This document shows, one piece after another, positions 46,696 to 48,070 of a stretch of DNA of 48,070 nt. Numbering within the stretch: position 1 is the first letter of the stretch; each line of letters starts with the position of its first letter. This DNA comes from JBJXFE01 sp046153875 (GTDB lineage: Bacteria; Planctomycetota; Phycisphaerae; Phycisphaerales; UBA1924). The position numbers were made by a program, and so were the translations under genes. The stretch covers positions 1-48,070 of the forward strand of contig JBJXFE010000022.1 of assembly GCA_046153875.1 (NCBI GenBank), in the 5' to 3' direction. The notes beneath the pieces are model-generated. The model saw only the letters and a list, made by a program, of their open reading frames with translations. It searched no databases and was not told the origin of the DNA.

Positions 46696-48070
46696 ATGGC
46701 CGAGGCCGGCGCGATCAACCCGTTGCGCGAACTCGTCGAGCAGGTCCTGCTCACGGAGAAGCAGATCCGGCTCGGGGGCGGGCTCAAGGCCATCGAGCGC
46801 CAGCACGAGAAGGGCCGGCTCACCGCTCGCGAGCGCGTCGAGAAGCTGGTGGACGACCCCAAGGCGTTCATGGAGCTGGGGTTGTGGGCGGCGCACGGGA
46901 TGTACGAGGAGCATGGCGGAGCGCCCGCGGCCGGGGTGGTCACCGGGATCGGCGCGGTGCAGGGGCGCGACTGCATGATCATCGCGAACGACGCGACGGT
47001 AAAGGCCGGCGCGTTCTTCCCGATGACGTGCAAGAAGATCATCCGGGCTCAGACCATCGCGCTGATGGCTCGACTGCCGCTGCTCTATCTGGTCGATAGC
47101 GCGGGCGTGTTCCTGCCCATGCAGGAGGACGTGTTCCCCGACACGGACGACTTTGGCCGTATCTTCCGCAACAACGCGGTCATCAGCGCCGAGGGCATCC
47201 CGCAGATCGCGGCGATCATGGGGTACTGCGTCGCGGGCGGGGGATACCTGCCTGTGCTTTGCGACACGCTGCTGATGACCGAGGGTTCGGGCCTGTATCT
47301 GGCCGGGCCGGCGCTGGTAAAGGCTGCGATCGGGCAGAGCGTGACGGATGAAGAACTTGACGGGGCGGAAATGCACGCGGCGATTTCCGGCACGATCGAC
47401 TTCAAGGAACCAAACGACGAGGCGTGCATCGCGCGGCTCCGAAGCCTGCTTGCCAAGTATAAGCCAACTGTCCCGGCAACCGACGCTGCAACGACTTCGT
47501 CGTATCAGCCTGGCGAACGGCTCTTTGATGTGTTCACCGATGCCGCCGGATCACAATACGACGTCCGCGATCTTCTTGCGTGTGTTGTCGATTCGACCGT
47601 GAGCCGTGATGCCGAGGGACGCGAAACGCTCGGCCCGGGTTTCGATGAGTACAAGGCTGACTACGGCCAGTCCATTGTCTGCGGATACGCGGCCATCGGT
47701 GGCCACCCCTGCGGCATCGTCGCCAATCAGAAGAAGCTCTCAACTCGCCAGATGCCCGGCGGTAAGGCCGGCCCGGCGAAGTTCACCAATATGCCCGGCG
47801 TGATCTACGAGGATTCCGCGGCCAAGGCCGCGCGATTCATTATGGATTGCAACCAGCGGAAGATTCCCATCATCTTCCTGCACGACACGACGGGGTTCAT
47901 GGTGGGTCGGGACAGTGAGCAGGGCGGGATCATCCGGGCCGGCGCCAAGATGGTCAACGCGATGAGCAACTGCATCGTTCCGAAGATCGTGGTGCTGCTG
48001 GGCGGCAGTTACGGCGCGGGCAACTACGCCATGTGCGGGCGGGCCTTCGACCAGTTCCTGTCTTTCGCGT
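46696..48070 (+). CDS. Acyl-CoA carboxylase carboxyltransferase subunit (partial, 3' end outside)
   Basis: 458 codons are visible and the frame is open to the window end; full-length relatives are ~510-600 residues. It matches the beta subunit of biotin-dependent acyl-CoA carboxylases (propionyl-, methylcrotonyl- or geranyl-CoA type). Blocks include ARERVEKLVDDP, IIANDATVKAGAFFPMTCKK, LVDSAGVFLPMQEDVFPD, QIAAIMGYCVAGGGYLP, HDTTGFMVGRDSEQGGIIR and GGSYGAGNYAM. The SAGVFLP..EDVFPD pattern is closest to methylcrotonyl-CoA carboxylase beta. The third codon position becomes clearly less GC-rich between about 47340 and 47720. A 6-bp hairpin (46679-46691) precedes the start, and no ribosome binding site is obvious. 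Confidence 0.9.
   Translation, partial: MAEAGAINPLRELVEQVLLTEKQIRLGGGLKAIERQHEKGRLTARERVEKLVDDPKAFMELGLWAAHGMYEEHGGAPAAGVVTGIGAVQGRDCMIIANDATVKAGAFFPMTCKKIIRAQTIALMARLPLLYLVDSAGVFLPMQEDVFPDTDDFGRIFRNNAVISAEGIPQIAAIMGYCVAGGGYLPVLCDTLLMTEGSGLYLAGPALVKAAIGQSVTDEELDGAEMHAAISGTIDFKEPNDEACIARLRSLLAKYKPTVPATDAATTSSYQPGERLFDVFTDAAGSQYDVRDLLACVVDSTVSRDAEGRETLGPGFDEYKADYGQSIVCGYAAIGGHPCGIVANQKKLSTRQMPGGKAGPAKFTNMPGVIYEDSAAKAARFIMDCNQRKIPIIFLHDTTGFMVGRDSEQGGIIRAGAKMVNAMSNCIVPKIVVLLGGSYGAGNYAMCGRAFDQFLSFA

Noticed and set aside
45940..47376. A 478-codon minus-strand frame opposite the zinc-ribbon gene and the carboxylase
   Set aside because: The carboxylase reads correctly through this stretch on the plus strand, so the minus frame is a shadow.

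Overview
The window is high-GC DNA with dense, overlapping genes. It most likely comes from a planctomycete of the Phycisphaerae/Phycisphaerales type. The grounds are two secreted proteins ending in the Cys-Asn-Ala-Asp-Gly / Phe-Gly-Cys-Phe-Gln dockerin-like repeat typical of that group, several small zinc-ribbon plus membrane-helix proteins, a PEP-CTERM-like sorting signal, a lipid A pathway (lpxA, lpxD, lpxC) and conserved bacterial housekeeping genes. The species assignment is inference; there is no rRNA here.

Positions 97-8180 are an integrative element of about 8.06 kb inserted at the 3' end of a tRNA-Phe gene. A 28-bp exact direct repeat (97-124 and 8153-8180) marks its ends, and the right copy lies in the tRNA gene. 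From right to left it holds a complete tyrosine recombinase whose 3' end runs into the tRNA, a small XRE-type repressor-like gene, a Toprim plus DUF3987 replication-type protein, two tiny unknown genes and two tandem excisionase-like HTH genes in one overlapping operon. Further left are an unknown gene, a secreted repeat protein with a dockerin-like tail, an HTH protein and a gene remnant. No capsid, conjugation or terminase large-subunit gene is visible, so it looks like an integrative mobilizable or satellite-type element.

The rest (8181-48070) is chromosomal. 8.3-14.7 kb: an OppF-type ABC ATPase, an overlapping set (solute-binding protein, cinA, membrane protein), an SDR oxidoreductase, mscL and a DUF481 outer-membrane protein. 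14.8-21.1 kb: aspS, lpxA, an MBL hydrolase overlapping a methyltransferase, rsfS and aroB. 21.3-24.4 kb: a ParA ATPase fused to a CBM48-like domain, followed by a protein that looks like a ParA/MinD fold without a P-loop; this pair is the best candidate for an undescribed system. 24.5-33.9 kb: clpX, small membrane and zinc-ribbon proteins, a second dockerin protein, spoVR and an FG-GAP repeat protein with a structured leader. 34.0-40.1 kb: ompH-like/lpxD/lpxC, a secreted TPR protein and a PocR-GAF-PP2C phosphatase. 40.1-48.1 kb: plsY, tmk, recA, a PEP-CTERM protein, a Tat-exported flavin amine oxidase, a zinc-ribbon membrane protein and a biotin-type acyl-CoA carboxylase cut by the window end.

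A recurring regulatory theme is a TANNNT hexamer placed 5-9 nt (usually exactly 6) before a start codon that has no Shine-Dalgarno sequence. At least ten genes show it, which suggests widespread leaderless transcription. Other genes keep clear AGGAG-type ribosome binding sites.
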